A stretch of 64,000 nucleotides of DNA from Pseudomonas wayambapalatensis (GTDB lineage Bacteria > Pseudomonadota > Gammaproteobacteria > Pseudomonadales > Pseudomonadaceae): the NCBI GenBank assembly GCA_014268975.2, contig CP077096.1:1510501-1574500 (forward strand), read 5' to 3'. The notes below the pieces were generated by a model. The model was given only the letters and a program-made list of their open reading frames with translations. It ran no database searches and was not told the origin of the DNA. This document shows, piece by piece, positions 8,204-16,436 of the stretch. The translations under genes and the position numbers were made by a program. The stretch's first letter is position 1. Each line of letters begins with the position of its first letter.

Positions 8204-8315
8204 CCCGACCCGGCAGAAGGCCGCCGCAAGGCGGCTGGCCAAGGAGCTGAACTTTTCCGCGAGCGAAATCATGACCATGTCGTTCAGCGACATGGTCTGG
8301 TGGCTTTCGGATTGA
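8175..8315 (+). CDS. E' frameshift extension of chaperone E
   Basis: A second frame, +1 (equivalently -2) relative to E, stays open from inside the end of E to a TGA at 8313-8315. It encodes a segment ending MTMSFSDMVWWLSD, like the C-terminus of gpE' proteins. It has no start codon of its own before 8271. Two +1 sites are possible: TTT C at 8174-8177, where tRNA-Phe can re-pair perfectly, and GTT TGA C at 8198-8204, which resembles the prfB recoding site CTT TGA C. P2 uses -1 for this switch, so a +1 or -2 event would be a variant. The site was not tested. Confidence 0.55.
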   Translation, partial: FAWCRTTRFDPTRQKAAARRLAKELNFSASEIMTMSFSDMVWWLSD

Positions 8316-8327
8316 GAGGATTAACGG

Positions 8328-10358
8328 ATGGCGAACAAATCAGGGATTGCCCTGGGGGAAGCCGTCGCATCTGGCTCGGCTTTCCCTGGCGCGCTCGATG
8401 ACTATCGCGCCAGGTTTACCGATCATTGGGCGCCTTACGGCAAGGCGCTGCAATCGTTTTCATCACCGCTGGATATCTGGCGACCAGGCCCGTATCCATC
8501 GGTCGTGCCACAGCTGTCGAACTGGCAAGGACTCACTCCGGCACTGGAGCACCAGCCGTTACCCTTGGCTGAACAGGGATGGCGCGCATCCAACTCACCC
8601 CCGTTCGAGTTGCCCGCTCAGATCGTACATGCGTACCCCCAGCCTCGGCCGCGCGCAGATTCAACTCCCCGGATCAACGCGGATGCACCTGAAGCTCGAC
8701 AAGGGGTGGTGTCGGGGGAGGGCGAAGCAGTTTCGTCAGCCTCTGCTGATCCCACACCGAGCCGAGCCACTGCCCGTACCCGAGCAGGGGCTGCGGCCAA
8801 GGAGGCTGCCTCTGCAACCAAGTTGGATTTGGGGTTGAAGCTCTTCCACACCGCTTCCACCGCCACCACGGCGAAGGAGCAGGCAGTGGGCTATCTCAGT
8901 GCGGTTGGGTCGGCAGTCGGCACCATAGGCGGCAAGGCTTTGGGGGCGGCGGTGCCGCGCTGGGGCACGATGGTCTCGGAGGTGGGCGGCGTTGCCTTCG
9001 GTATGGCCGGCGACAAGCTGGGCGCCTGGGCTGGCGAGCGGGTCACGAACCCTGCATCGGCTACAGCCAAGGACAAACCGCCATCAACGCCGGTATCGAC
9101 TCAGTCGAAACCTGACGCGGATCCTTACTCGACGCTGTCTGGCTCAGTCAGGGACGCGCTTACGACTGCTGCGGTGGTGGGCGGGGGTTATGCCAGCTGG
9201 GAGGTACTCAAGCGGCGTTACACCAACCCAGGGGCTGTCGCTGGGACCGCCAAGGGCGTCGCAGAGAACCTCAAGGCATTGAAAATACCCCTTGCTTCGA
9301 TGTTCATCGAGGCTGGTGCAAAGGCGGCCTATACCTATGGCACGGCGCAAACCCGTGAAGAAAAGTGGAGCGGTTATGGCGGCGCGGCAGGGGGCCTGAT
9401 TCTTGGTGGCGCCCTGGGTGCCGCCGGATCGTTGCTGGGTCCGATCGGTACCACGATAGGGATGTCGGTCGGCAACTTTGTGGGCGATCAGGTTGGGTCG
9501 GCGGTAGGCAAATATTTGGCCACCCAGTACCAAGAGCCTGCCTCCACAGAGCAGCCGGTACGGCGCGGGCTGCCGGCCAAGGCGAGCGGGACGGCAAAGG
9601 AGCAGAGCCCGGAGCGTGCCAGGTCGTCAGGACCGCCGTCTCCTCTTCGGCCGGCGGGGCTTATGGCGCAGTTTGCAACCGCCGCAAGCGTTTCATCGCA
9701 ACGGCGGCCTTCGATGTTGACTAGGCCGAAGCCGGGTTCGACTGCTGACACTGCCGGCATGGACAAGGCTCTCGTCAGGGATCTGTTGAGACGTCCTGTG
9801 GATGAGGAGAGGGCGCCAAGTGCGGCGGCCAAGCACCGGGTTGCAGGCGCCATCGCTGAGCCTCGTGCATGGCCTCCGGCGATTCCTGGTCTTTCGTTGG
9901 TCCCCGGTATCGTGCCTTCTCCCAGATTCGAAAGTCCTGGTGCCAGCGTTGCGCCCGCTGCCATAAAGGTCGAGCTCCCTCGATCGCCTCAGAAGCCGTC
10001 AAGGCCGGCTGCTGTACTGGGGTTGCCGAAGGTTGCGGTGCAGGCCTCAGCGTCTGGACGTTCAGCTGTAATGGACAAGCTCGCAGTAGAGGTGCAGATA
10101 CCAGCCGCGCAGTTGTCGGTGCCGCCGCAAGCCAGCGTCCTGCCAGATGCTCCGCCGCAAGCCCCGGCCCAACCGGTGATTACCAGCGGGGCAGGCCAGC
10201 CCTTCAACTTCACCACCAACATCCCCATCACGCTGCAAGGCGCCGCTGTTGCACACGACCAACTCGCCACCGACCTGGAACTGGCTGTGCGCCGGGTACT
10301 GGAAGAACGGCAAAGAGCTGATGAAGCGCGTCTGGCAGACCCTCTACGACAATTTTGA
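8328..10358 (+). CDS. Tape measure protein
   Basis: The 676-residue product sits after the E/E' chaperone, where the tape measure gene is always found, and has the size needed for a tail of roughly 100 nm (0.15 nm per residue, a family rule of thumb). Instead of a long coiled coil it has two glycine-zipper-like hydrophobic regions near residues 186-236 and 351-398, separated and followed by proline- and alanine-rich linkers. These may insert into the target membrane after release. GAGAGGA precedes ATG 8328. Codon use is less biased than in neighbours, consistent with fast evolution. The call rests mainly on position, length and hydrophobic segments. Confidence 0.75.
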   Translation: MANKSGIALGEAVASGSAFPGALDDYRARFTDHWAPYGKALQSFSSPLDIWRPGPYPSVVPQLSNWQGLTPALEHQPLPLAEQGWRASNSPPFELPAQIVHAYPQPRPRADSTPRINADAPEARQGVVSGEGEAVSSASADPTPSRATARTRAGAAAKEAASATKLDLGLKLFHTASTATTAKEQAVGYLSAVGSAVGTIGGKALGAAVPRWGTMVSEVGGVAFGMAGDKLGAWAGERVTNPASATAKDKPPSTPVSTQSKPDADPYSTLSGSVRDALTTAAVVGGGYASWEVLKRRYTNPGAVAGTAKGVAENLKALKIPLASMFIEAGAKAAYTYGTAQTREEKWSGYGGAAGGLILGGALGAAGSLLGPIGTTIGMSVGNFVGDQVGSAVGKYLATQYQEPASTEQPVRRGLPAKASGTAKEQSPERARSSGPPSPLRPAGLMAQFATAASVSSQRRPSMLTRPKPGSTADTAGMDKALVRDLLRRPVDEERAPSAAAKHRVAGAIAEPRAWPPAIPGLSLVPGIVPSPRFESPGASVAPAAIKVELPRSPQKPSRPAAVLGLPKVAVQASASGRSAVMDKLAVEVQIPAAQLSVPPQASVLPDAPPQAPAQPVITSGAGQPFNFTTNIPITLQGAAVAHDQLATDLELAVRRVLEERQRADEARLADPLRQF

Positions 10359-10373
10359 ACCGGAGGGACATTC

Positions 10374-11219
10374 ATGACCTACCTGGAGCAGTTGCAGGCC
10401 GCACTGCATGCACTGGTCAAGGCGGGCGAGGAGGGGCGTCGGCGTGCCGGCGCCATGCTCGACCCGATGAACCAGGCCGTGGACCACGTCAAGGAAGCCG
10501 CGGCCGAACTCGAAGCATTGCCCTGGATCGGACCGGCCATCGGCAAGCGCCTGCAACGCACCCTGCGTGCCATCGACTCGGCACAAGGGCGCGTCAACAA
10601 AGTGATTGCCCGCTACGACAAGACCGTCGACGAGGTGCGCAAGGTGCAGGAGCGTGTCGAGGTCTTTTCCGAGTACCTGGGCAAGGCCGGCGCGGCGATC
10701 CGCAAGGTGGTGGGCGATGCCCGCGCAGTGGCAAGCGGGGTGCTCGTCACCTTCGGCTTCGCGCCGCGGACAACGCCGGCGGCCGAAGCGATCAAGCCAT
10801 TTGCGCACCTGCTGGTGTTGCAACCGCTGAAGGCCAATGCCGCACCCTACTACTTCAACCTCGATACCGCAGCGTTCGACCAGTTGCGCCGCCAGACCCG
10901 TTTCCGCTGGGCTGCCCAGGAACGCCTGAGCCGTGACAGCGCGCAGCAGGCTGTCGGCCAGGGCGAGGAGACGATCAGCATCCGTGGTGCGATCTTCCCT
11001 GCGTTCAAGGGCGGACTTGGCCAGTTGCAGACCCTGCGCAGCATCGGTCGCCAGTTGCTGCCCCTGAGCCTGACCACCGGTTACGGCGAGGTGCTCGGCA
11101 ATTGGTGCCTGACCAGTATCGATGAAGACCAGAGCAATCTGCTGGCAGGCGGTATTCCACGCAAACAGGGTTTTTCACTGGAGTTCACCCGCTATGGCGA
11201 AGACCTGCAAAACGTCTGA
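10374..11219 (+). CDS. Tail protein U with N-terminal helical extension
   Basis: The 281-residue product has a C-terminal gpU-like domain (about 140-280) containing the family's RQTRFRWAAQERL and GEETISIRGAIFP patterns and ending near RYGEDLQNV. P2 gpU is much shorter; here an extra 140-residue helical region precedes it, as in R-type pyocin U proteins. GpU-like proteins act in tail completion or baseplate assembly. GGAGGGAC lies before ATG 10374. The gene overlaps X by 26 bases. Confidence 0.8.
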   Translation: MTYLEQLQAALHALVKAGEEGRRRAGAMLDPMNQAVDHVKEAAAELEALPWIGPAIGKRLQRTLRAIDSAQGRVNKVIARYDKTVDEVRKVQERVEVFSEYLGKAGAAIRKVVGDARAVASGVLVTFGFAPRTTPAAEAIKPFAHLLVLQPLKANAAPYYFNLDTAAFDQLRRQTRFRWAAQERLSRDSAQQAVGQGEETISIRGAIFPAFKGGLGQLQTLRSIGRQLLPLSLTTGYGEVLGNWCLTSIDEDQSNLLAGGIPRKQGFSLEFTRYGEDLQNV

Positions 11220-11400
11220 CGGCGACCTGCTCGACACCCTCTGCCAGCACTACTACGGCCACCTCAACCGCACGGTCGAAGCCGTACTGGAGGCCAATCA
11301 AGGGCTGGCCGACGAAGGCCAGCCGCTGCGTGCCGGCGTGATGATCCTGCTGCCCGACCTACCCACTGCGACGGTCAGCAGCGTGCAGCTCTGGGACTGA
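11194..11400 (+). CDS. Tail protein X (LysM-like)
   Basis: This 68-residue protein is a gpX-type tail protein. It shows the family core with DGDLLDTLCQHYYG, then VEAVLEANQGLAD and an ILLPDLP ending, which resembles a LysM fold. It is thought to act in late tail assembly at the baseplate, perhaps in contact with peptidoglycan. The start at 11194 lies within the end of U; the family's N-terminus fits this position, while a longer in-frame start at 11122 adds unrelated residues. Confidence 0.85.
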   Translation: MAKTCKTSDGDLLDTLCQHYYGHLNRTVEAVLEANQGLADEGQPLRAGVMILLPDLPTATVSSVQLWD

Positions 11401-11440
11401 GCGTAGGCCCATATCCACACCGACAACGGAGGCATGAGTC

Positions 11441-12475
11441 ATGCAACCCGTCTTCAGCATCAAGGCCGATGGCAAGGACATCACCGCGCTGATCAACGAC
11501 CGCCTGCTGCTGCTGCGCACCACCGACAAACCCGGCATGGAGTCCGATACGTTCGAGCTGCGCATTGATGCCCGCGACGGCGCCCTGGCCCTGCCGCCTC
11601 GCGGCGCGGTGCTGGAGGTGCACCTGGGCTACGCCGGGCAGCCGCTGACGCTGCTGGGGCGCTTCACCGCCGATGAGGTCGAGCTATCCGGGCCGCCAGA
11701 TACGCTGGTGATCCGCGGCAAGGCCAGCGACCTGTGCGGCAGTGGCAGAACCATCCGCAGCGGCAGCTGGGAGAACGTTCCGCTGCAACGCATCATCGCC
11801 GAGATTGGCGCGCGCAACGGCTGGCAGGCGATCTGCCCGGTCACCTTGAACGTGCCGCGTATCGACCAGTACAACGAATCGGACTTCAACTTCATCACCC
11901 GTCTGGCTCGTCAGTACGACTGCACCGCCAAGCTCGCCAACGGCCAGCTGCTGGTACTGCCGCGCCAGGGCGGGCAGAGCGCAAGCGGCAAGACGCTGGG
12001 GCTGGTGACGCTGCGGCGCAGCGACGTCAGCCAATGGCAATTTCGCCTGGACGACAAGGCCACTCGCAAGGCCGTGCGCACCCGTCACCAGGACAGTGCC
12101 AGCGGCGAGCTCAAGGTGGTCGAACTGAGCAACGCCGAAAGCTCGGGCAGCCAGCGTCCTGTCCATACCGACCGCCACCTGTACCCCAATCGCGCCGCCG
12201 CCGAACAGGCTGCCCGCGCACGCTTGGCCAGCTTCAACCGCGAGACGGCCAGCGTGCGCCTGGACATGCCTGGGCGCACTGACCTGTTCGTCGAACGCAG
12301 CATCGAGGTGAGTGGTTTTGTCGACGGGCTAGACGGCCAGTACCTGATCGACTCGGTCGAGCAAGTGTTCACCGGCTCTGGCTGGCGGACCACCGTGCAG
12401 TGCAACGGTGGCAGGGCAGGCAAGTCTGGGAACAAGGGCAGTGCACCGGGCAAGGCCGCTTCACTCAAGGCGTGA
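11441..12475 (+). CDS. Late control protein D (baseplate hub)
   Basis: The 344-residue product is a gpD-type protein, the hub to which the spike attaches, related to T4 gp27 and the N-terminal part of VgrG. The typical features are the N-terminal beta domain with ELRIDARDGALALPPRGAVL, the conserved YNESDFNFITRLARQYDCTA (about 146-165), and the C-terminal LYPNRAAAEQAARARLASF helix. The basic, glycine-rich tail after about 320 is disordered-looking. It is named late control gene for P2 history, but structurally it is a hub. Confidence 0.9.
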   Translation: MQPVFSIKADGKDITALINDRLLLLRTTDKPGMESDTFELRIDARDGALALPPRGAVLEVHLGYAGQPLTLLGRFTADEVELSGPPDTLVIRGKASDLCGSGRTIRSGSWENVPLQRIIAEIGARNGWQAICPVTLNVPRIDQYNESDFNFITRLARQYDCTAKLANGQLLVLPRQGGQSASGKTLGLVTLRRSDVSQWQFRLDDKATRKAVRTRHQDSASGELKVVELSNAESSGSQRPVHTDRHLYPNRAAAEQAARARLASFNRETASVRLDMPGRTDLFVERSIEVSGFVDGLDGQYLIDSVEQVFTGSGWRTTVQCNGGRAGKSGNKGSAPGKAASLKA

Positions 12476-12507
12476 GCCGGCCTGACCACTCAGTAGAGGA
12501 CGCGCCT

Positions 12508-12780
12508 ATGTTCGTCGAGTTTCGCTGCGGCCAGTGTAGGAAGCTACTGGCCCGCATCACCCCCGCTTCCGAGCTCCAGATCAAGTGCGGCCGCTGCCGC
12601 ACGCTGAATCATGTGAAAGCCACGCGCTTCGAGCCATCGCCTGCGAGCGATCACCCGGCGGAACTGTCCGCCGATCAAACTGATAGCAATGGAGAATGTA
12701 ATCATGTCGCTTACCGCACAGGAAATTCAGGACTGCAAGGCACTGGTCACCAGCATCTGGGGGGCCAGTGTGGCCGCTAA
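12508..12780 (+). CDS. Com-like zinc finger protein
   Basis: The first 40 residues carry two CxxC pairs (Cys7, Cys10, Cys27, Cys30) spaced as in the Mu Com family, small zinc proteins that activate mom translation by binding its mRNA. No mom or other modification gene is present here. The frame runs to residue 90, and its last 77 bases overlap the next gene, so the C-terminal half may not be functional. A GAGGA site precedes ATG 12508. It may regulate translation of the overlapping gene or of lysis genes; this is inference. Confidence 0.7.
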   Translation: MFVEFRCGQCRKLLARITPASELQIKCGRCRTLNHVKATRFEPSPASDHPAELSADQTDSNGECNHVAYRTGNSGLQGTGHQHLGGQCGR

Positions 12781-13060
12781 CCTCGACTACAACGAGGGGG
12801 TGGTGGAAGTGGTGCGCATCACGGTCGAGCAGATCAGCATCTGCTCGCAACGATTGGCCGACTTCTTCTCGGCATTGGTCATCGTCGTGGGTGGCGTCGC
12901 GGCCGCTGTGTATTCGCGGATGTGGCTGATCAAGGGTGCCAAGCGGATCGCCGATGAGATCCAGAACCTCAAGGAGGCCAACCTGCAGGCCCGCGCCTGT
13001 ATTGCCCAGGCCGCGGCGACCTATCGCTCGCCGCTGGAAATGGCGTCGCTGGGTATCTGA
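12704..13060 (+). CDS. Small single-pass membrane protein, unknown
   Basis: The 118-residue product has one strong membrane segment near residues 54-75 (FFSALVIVVGGVAAAVYSRMW) flanked by charged helices. ATG 12704 follows GGAGAA by seven bases. It overlaps the Com-like gene and lies just before the endolysin, so it could be an accessory lysis or holin-antagonist protein, but I do not recognise the family. A terminator-like hairpin follows it. Confidence 0.55.
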   Translation: MSLTAQEIQDCKALVTSIWGASVAANLDYNEGVVEVVRITVEQISICSQRLADFFSALVIVVGGVAAAVYSRMWLIKGAKRIADEIQNLKEANLQARACIAQAAATYRSPLEMASLGI

Positions 13061-13082
13061 GCCAGCTGCCTCGATGTTCCCG

Positions 13083-13108
13083 AGCCCAGGCATTGCCTGG
13101 GCTTTTTT
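13083..13108 (+). terminator. Terminator-like hairpin before endolysin
   Basis: A 9-bp perfect stem AGCCCAGGC/GCCTGGGCT (13083-13091 and 13095-13103) with an ATT loop is followed by five T's. It separates structural from lysis genes and may limit endolysin expression. Confidence 0.75.
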
Positions 13109-13129
13109 CTTGCGCCAAGGAGGTGCTGC

Positions 13130-13678
13130 ATGCTCACCGAGCGGCAACTCATTCAGATCTATCCGCTCGCCGGCCAGCGTGCCGGCGCGTTTCTCACACC
13201 TCTCAACGACGCCATGGCCCGTTGGGAAATCGACCATCCCAAGCGCATCGCCGCCTTTCTCGCCCAGGTCGGTCATGAGTCCGGCCAGTTGCGCTATGTG
13301 AAGGAACTGGGCAGCGATCGCTATCTTTCACGCTACGACACCGGCCCGCTGGCCCTACGCCTGGGCAACACCCCTGAGGCTGACGGCGATGGCCAGCTGT
13401 ATTGCGGTCGCGGCCTGATCCAGGTCACCGGGCGCAACAACTACCAGGCCTGCAGCCGTGCGCTGTTCGGTGATGAGCGGTTGCTGGCGCAACCCCAGCT
13501 TCTCGAGCAGCCGCGTTGGGCCTGCGAGTCGGCGGCCTGGTTCTGGCAGTCGCGCGGGCTCAATGCCCTGGCCGATCGTGGTGAATTCAACCGTATCACC
13601 CGGCATATCAACGGTGGGCTCAATGGCCTGGATGAGCGCCTCAAGCTCTGGGCCAGGGCCCGGGAGGTCTTGTGCTGA
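13130..13678 (+). CDS. GH19 endolysin
   Basis: This 182-residue protein is a glycoside hydrolase 19 (chitinase-like) endolysin that cleaves peptidoglycan to release tailocins. It shows AAFLAQVGHESG with the likely catalytic Glu50, a second acidic residue at Glu59, the GRGLIQVTGRNNY motif (near 93-105) and a C-terminal NGGLNGLDER segment. No signal peptide is visible, so export should depend on the holin at 451. AAGGAGGTG precedes the ATG. Its end overlaps the Rz start by seven bases. Confidence 0.92.
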   Translation: MLTERQLIQIYPLAGQRAGAFLTPLNDAMARWEIDHPKRIAAFLAQVGHESGQLRYVKELGSDRYLSRYDTGPLALRLGNTPEADGDGQLYCGRGLIQVTGRNNYQACSRALFGDERLLAQPQLLEQPRWACESAAWFWQSRGLNALADRGEFNRITRHINGGLNGLDERLKLWARAREVLC

Positions 13679-14172
13679 GCCGTTGGCAGCTCTGCGCATG
13701 CCTGGCGCTGATGCTGCTGTCGGCGGCACTGGCCTGGCAGGCCCAGGCCTGGCGCTACGAGCGTTTGTTCGCCGAGTCGGACGAGCTCCAGGCGCGCCAG
13801 CGAGTGGAGCAGGCCGAGGTGCTCAACGAGCAACTGCGCAACGAGCGCGAGCAGCGCCAGGCGCTTGAGCGACGCCTGCATGACAGCGAGTCCATCCATT
13901 TCCAGGAGCTTACCGATGCGCAACAGAATCAGGCTCGTCTGCGTGATCGCCTTGCTACTGCCGATCTGCGCCTGTCGGTCCTGGTCGAACGTGACGCCGC
14001 CTGTTCCACAATGCCTGCCGCCACCGGCGCCGGCGGCGTGGATCATGGCACCGTACGCGCCCGACTTGACCCGGCGCATGCTCGACGAATTATCGCCATT
14101 ACCGACGACGGCGACCGGGGGCTGATCGCCCTGCGTGCCTGCCAGGCGTATATCCGCGCGCTGGCGCCGTGA
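13672..14172 (+). CDS. Rz-like i-spanin
   Basis: The 166-residue product has an N-terminal membrane anchor (about 7-24) followed by a long charged coiled coil (about 30-95), the layout of an inner-membrane spanin. It pairs with the Rz1 lipoprotein encoded inside it to fuse inner and outer membranes in the last lysis step. The GTG start overlaps the endolysin stop. Confidence 0.8.
   Translation: MLSRWQLCACLALMLLSAALAWQAQAWRYERLFAESDELQARQRVEQAEVLNEQLRNEREQRQALERRLHDSESIHFQELTDAQQNQARLRDRLATADLRLSVLVERDAACSTMPAATGAGGVDHGTVRARLDPAHARRIIAITDDGDRGLIALRACQAYIRALAP
13916..14125 (+). CDS. Rz1-like o-spanin lipoprotein, embedded in Rz
   Basis: A 69-residue frame lies wholly within Rz, shifted by one base. 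It starts at ATG 13916 behind AGGAG and encodes a signal peptide with a lipobox ending ICAC (lipidated Cys22) and a proline-rich mature part, PPVPQCLPPPAP. This is the classic Rz1 design. It would be anchored in the outer membrane facing Rz. Automatic annotation often misses such genes. Confidence 0.8.
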   Translation: MRNRIRLVCVIALLLPICACRSWSNVTPPVPQCLPPPAPAAWIMAPYAPDLTRRMLDELSPLPTTATGG

Positions 14173-14231
14173 ATCCTTGCCTGGGGGGATGAGGGTGGTA
14201 GGGTAGTGCGCAGTCACGCAAGGAGCCTGTC

Positions 14232-14714
14232 ATGGACCCGATCACCGTACTTTCTACCCGCCTGGGCGAACACCTGCGCCGTTTCAATGCGCAGGTGACC
14301 ACCGCCGAGTCCTGCACCGGCGGGGGCATCGCCGAGGCGATCACCCGTATTCCCGGCAGTTCGGCCTGGTTCGAGGCCGGCTACGTCACCTACTCCAACA
14401 CCCAGAAGACCCGGCAGCTTGGCGTCCCCGAGGCACTGTTCACCCAGGTTGGCGCAGTCAGCCAGGAGGTGGTCGAGGCCATGGTTCGTGGTGCCCAGGC
14501 CGCCAGCGGCGCGCGTTTTGCCGTGGCGGTCAGTGGTGTCGCCGGGCCGGATGGCGGCTCGCCGGCCAAGCCGGTGGGCACTGTATGGCTGGCCTGGGGC
14601 GATGGAGGCCGTGTTATCAGCGAGCGCCGGCACTTCGATGGCGACCGCGAGGCGGTGCGCCGACAGACGGTGATCGCTGCGTTAGACGGCTTGTTACAGC
14701 TTGGTGCCGAGTAA
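14232..14714 (+). CDS. pncC: Nicotinamide-nucleotide amidase (CinA C-terminal domain)
   Basis: This 160-residue enzyme converts nicotinamide mononucleotide to nicotinic acid mononucleotide plus ammonia in NAD salvage. It shows [15 protein letters not shown] with the likely nucleophile Ser27, then YSNTQK with Tyr54 and Lys59, and the GVAGPDGG motif near 102-109. It is the stand-alone CinA domain, lacking the N-terminal CinA part. It is the first core gene after the tailocin and lies before recA, the usual flank of this insertion site in Pseudomonas. Confidence 0.92.
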   Translation: MDPITVLSTRLGEHLRRFNAQVTTAESCTGGGIAEAITRIPGSSAWFEAGYVTYSNTQKTRQLGVPEALFTQVGAVSQEVVEAMVRGAQAASGARFAVAVSGVAGPDGGSPAKPVGTVWLAWGDGGRVISERRHFDGDREAVRRQTVIAALDGLLQLGAE

Positions 14715-14730
14715 ATCGCTCGACGGGGGT

Positions 14731-14760
14731 TTGCGGAAACGAATCCCTGTGGAATAATAC
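14731..14760 (+). promoter_or_regulatory. recA promoter
   Basis: A sigma-70 promoter is visible with -35 TTGCGG (14731-14736) and -10 TAATAC (14755-14760), separated by 18 bp. The -10 overlaps the LexA box. Confidence 0.6.
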
Positions 14761-14777
14761 TGGCTACTTATACAGGT
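14758..14777. promoter_or_regulatory. LexA (SOS) box of recA
   Basis: The sequence TACTGGCTACTTATACAGGT fits the CTG-N10-CAG LexA operator, with CTG at 14760 and CAG at 14773. It covers the end of the recA promoter, so LexA would block transcription until DNA damage. Confidence 0.88.
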
Positions 14778-14818
14778 ATTCCGGCCATCAGGGCCACGTC
14801 GAACACGTGAGGATTTCA

Positions 14819-15886
14819 ATGGACGACAACAAGAAGCGCGCCTTGGCTGCGGCCCTGGGTCAGATCGAACGCCAATTCGGCAAGGGCGCAGTCATGCGCA
14901 TGGGCGATCACGAGCGCCAGGCTATTCCAGCCATCTCCACCGGCTCGCTGGGCCTGGACATCGCCCTCGGCATCGGCGGCCTGCCAAAGGGCCGTATCGT
15001 CGAGATCTACGGCCCGGAATCCTCGGGCAAGACCACGCTGACCCTGTCGGTCATCGCCGAAGCCCAGAAGAACGGCGCCACCTGCGCCTTCGTCGACGCC
15101 GAGCATGCCCTCGACCCTGAGTACGCTGGCAAGCTGGGCGTCAACGTCGATGACCTGCTGGTCTCGCAGCCAGACACCGGCGAACAGGCCCTGGAAATCA
15201 CCGACATGCTGGTGCGTTCCAACGCCGTCGACGTGATCATCGTCGACTCCGTGGCGGCCCTGGTACCCAAGGCCGAGATCGAAGGCGAAATGGGTGACAT
15301 GCACGTCGGCCTGCAGGCCCGTCTGATGTCCCAGGCGCTGCGAAAGATCACCGGTAACATCAAGAACGCCAACTGCCTGGTCATCTTCATCAACCAGATC
15401 CGTATGAAGATCGGCGTGATGTTCGGTAGCCCGGAAACCACCACCGGCGGTAACGCCCTGAAGTTCTACGCCTCGGTCCGTCTGGATATCCGTCGTACTG
15501 GCGCGGTGAAGGAAGGCGACGAAGTGGTCGGTAGCGAAACGCGCGTCAAGATCGTCAAGAACAAGGTTTCGCCACCCTTCCGTCAGGCCGAGTTCCAGAT
15601 TCTCTACGGCAAAGGTATCTACCGTAACGGCGAGATCATCGACTTGGGCGTCTCTCAAGGCCTGGTCGAGAAGTCCGGCGCCTGGTACAGCTACCAGGGC
15701 AACAAGATCGGCCAAGGCAAGGCTAACGCCGCCAAGTACTTGCAAGAGAACCCGGCCATCGGTTCGGAAATCGAGAAGCAGATTCGTGAGAAGCTGCTGA
15801 CCTCCGGCGCTGTCGCCGCGGCTGCCAAGGCTGCCGCCGCCGAAGCTGATGCCGACGATATGGCTGATGCTGAAGCCGGTTATTGA
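14819..15886 (+). CDS. recA: Recombinase A
   Basis: RecA (355 residues) forms filaments on single-stranded DNA, drives strand exchange and stimulates LexA and phage-type repressor self-cleavage. The Walker A motif GPESSGKT is at 65-72, and the conserved [12 protein letters not shown] and [12 protein letters not shown] segments are present; the tail is alanine-rich and acidic. ATG 14819 follows GAGG and fits the family N-terminus. Its LexA box is described above. RecA activation is also the usual trigger for tailocin induction, so its proximity to the cluster at 451-14172 is notable but common in this genus. Confidence 0.98.
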   Translation: MDDNKKRALAAALGQIERQFGKGAVMRMGDHERQAIPAISTGSLGLDIALGIGGLPKGRIVEIYGPESSGKTTLTLSVIAEAQKNGATCAFVDAEHALDPEYAGKLGVNVDDLLVSQPDTGEQALEITDMLVRSNAVDVIIVDSVAALVPKAEIEGEMGDMHVGLQARLMSQALRKITGNIKNANCLVIFINQIRMKIGVMFGSPETTTGGNALKFYASVRLDIRRTGAVKEGDEVVGSETRVKIVKNKVSPPFRQAEFQILYGKGIYRNGEIIDLGVSQGLVEKSGAWYSYQGNKIGQGKANAAKYLQENPAIGSEIEKQIREKLLTSGAVAAAAKAAAAEADADDMADAEAGY

Positions 15887-15905
15887 TATCGCTGGTTGAT
15901 CGCAC

Positions 15906-16376
15906 ATGTCGTCCGTCGTACTCGACACCCCCGTCGCCGTTCGGCGGACAGCCATGGACCTGCTTGCGCGCCGCGAGCACGGTCGTGTCGAGCTGACTCG
16001 CAAGCTGCGTCAGCGCGGCGCCACGGATGAGCTGATCGAGCCCGCGCTTGATCGGCTTGCCGAGGAAGGCCTGCTCAGTGAGGCCCGCTATCTGGAGAGC
16101 TTCATCTCCTACCGTTCCAACGCCGGTTATGGTCCAGCGCGTATTCGTGAAGACCTGAGCCAGCGAGGGTTGAACCGTGGCGATATCGATCAGGCACTGC
16201 GCGAAAGCGGTGTAGATTGGTCAGCCCGCTTACGGGACGTCTGGCAGCGCAAGTTCGCCGGGCAACGCCCTCAGGATCCTCGCAGCCGAGCGCAGCAAAC
16301 ACGCTTTCTCGCCTACCGTGGTTTTTCCATGGACATGATCGGGCGACTGCTCAGCGGGCGCGATCTCGACGATTGA
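15906..16376 (+). CDS. recX: RecX regulatory protein
   Basis: The 156-residue product is RecX, which caps and limits RecA filaments. It shows three-helix repeats with [30 protein letters not shown] and a C-terminal KR.LAYRGF-type segment. It lies 19 bases after recA without a separate promoter, so it shares SOS control. A very long terminator follows. Confidence 0.93.
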   Translation: MSSVVLDTPVAVRRTAMDLLARREHGRVELTRKLRQRGATDELIEPALDRLAEEGLLSEARYLESFISYRSNAGYGPARIREDLSQRGLNRGDIDQALRESGVDWSARLRDVWQRKFAGQRPQDPRSRAQQTRFLAYRGFSMDMIGRLLSGRDLDD

Positions 16377-16432
16377 CGGCCAGTGCGGCTGACATGGCAG
16401 ACATCTGCCAGGTCAGCCGCACTGGCCGTTTT
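16377..16432. terminator. Long bidirectional terminator, recX / LOG gene
   Basis: A 17-bp perfect stem (16377-16393 with 16412-16428) encloses a further 6-bp stem TGGCAG/CTGCCA around an ACAT loop. T's follow on the plus strand. It lies between the convergent recX and LOG-family genes. Confidence 0.88.
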
Positions 16433-16436
16433 TCGT

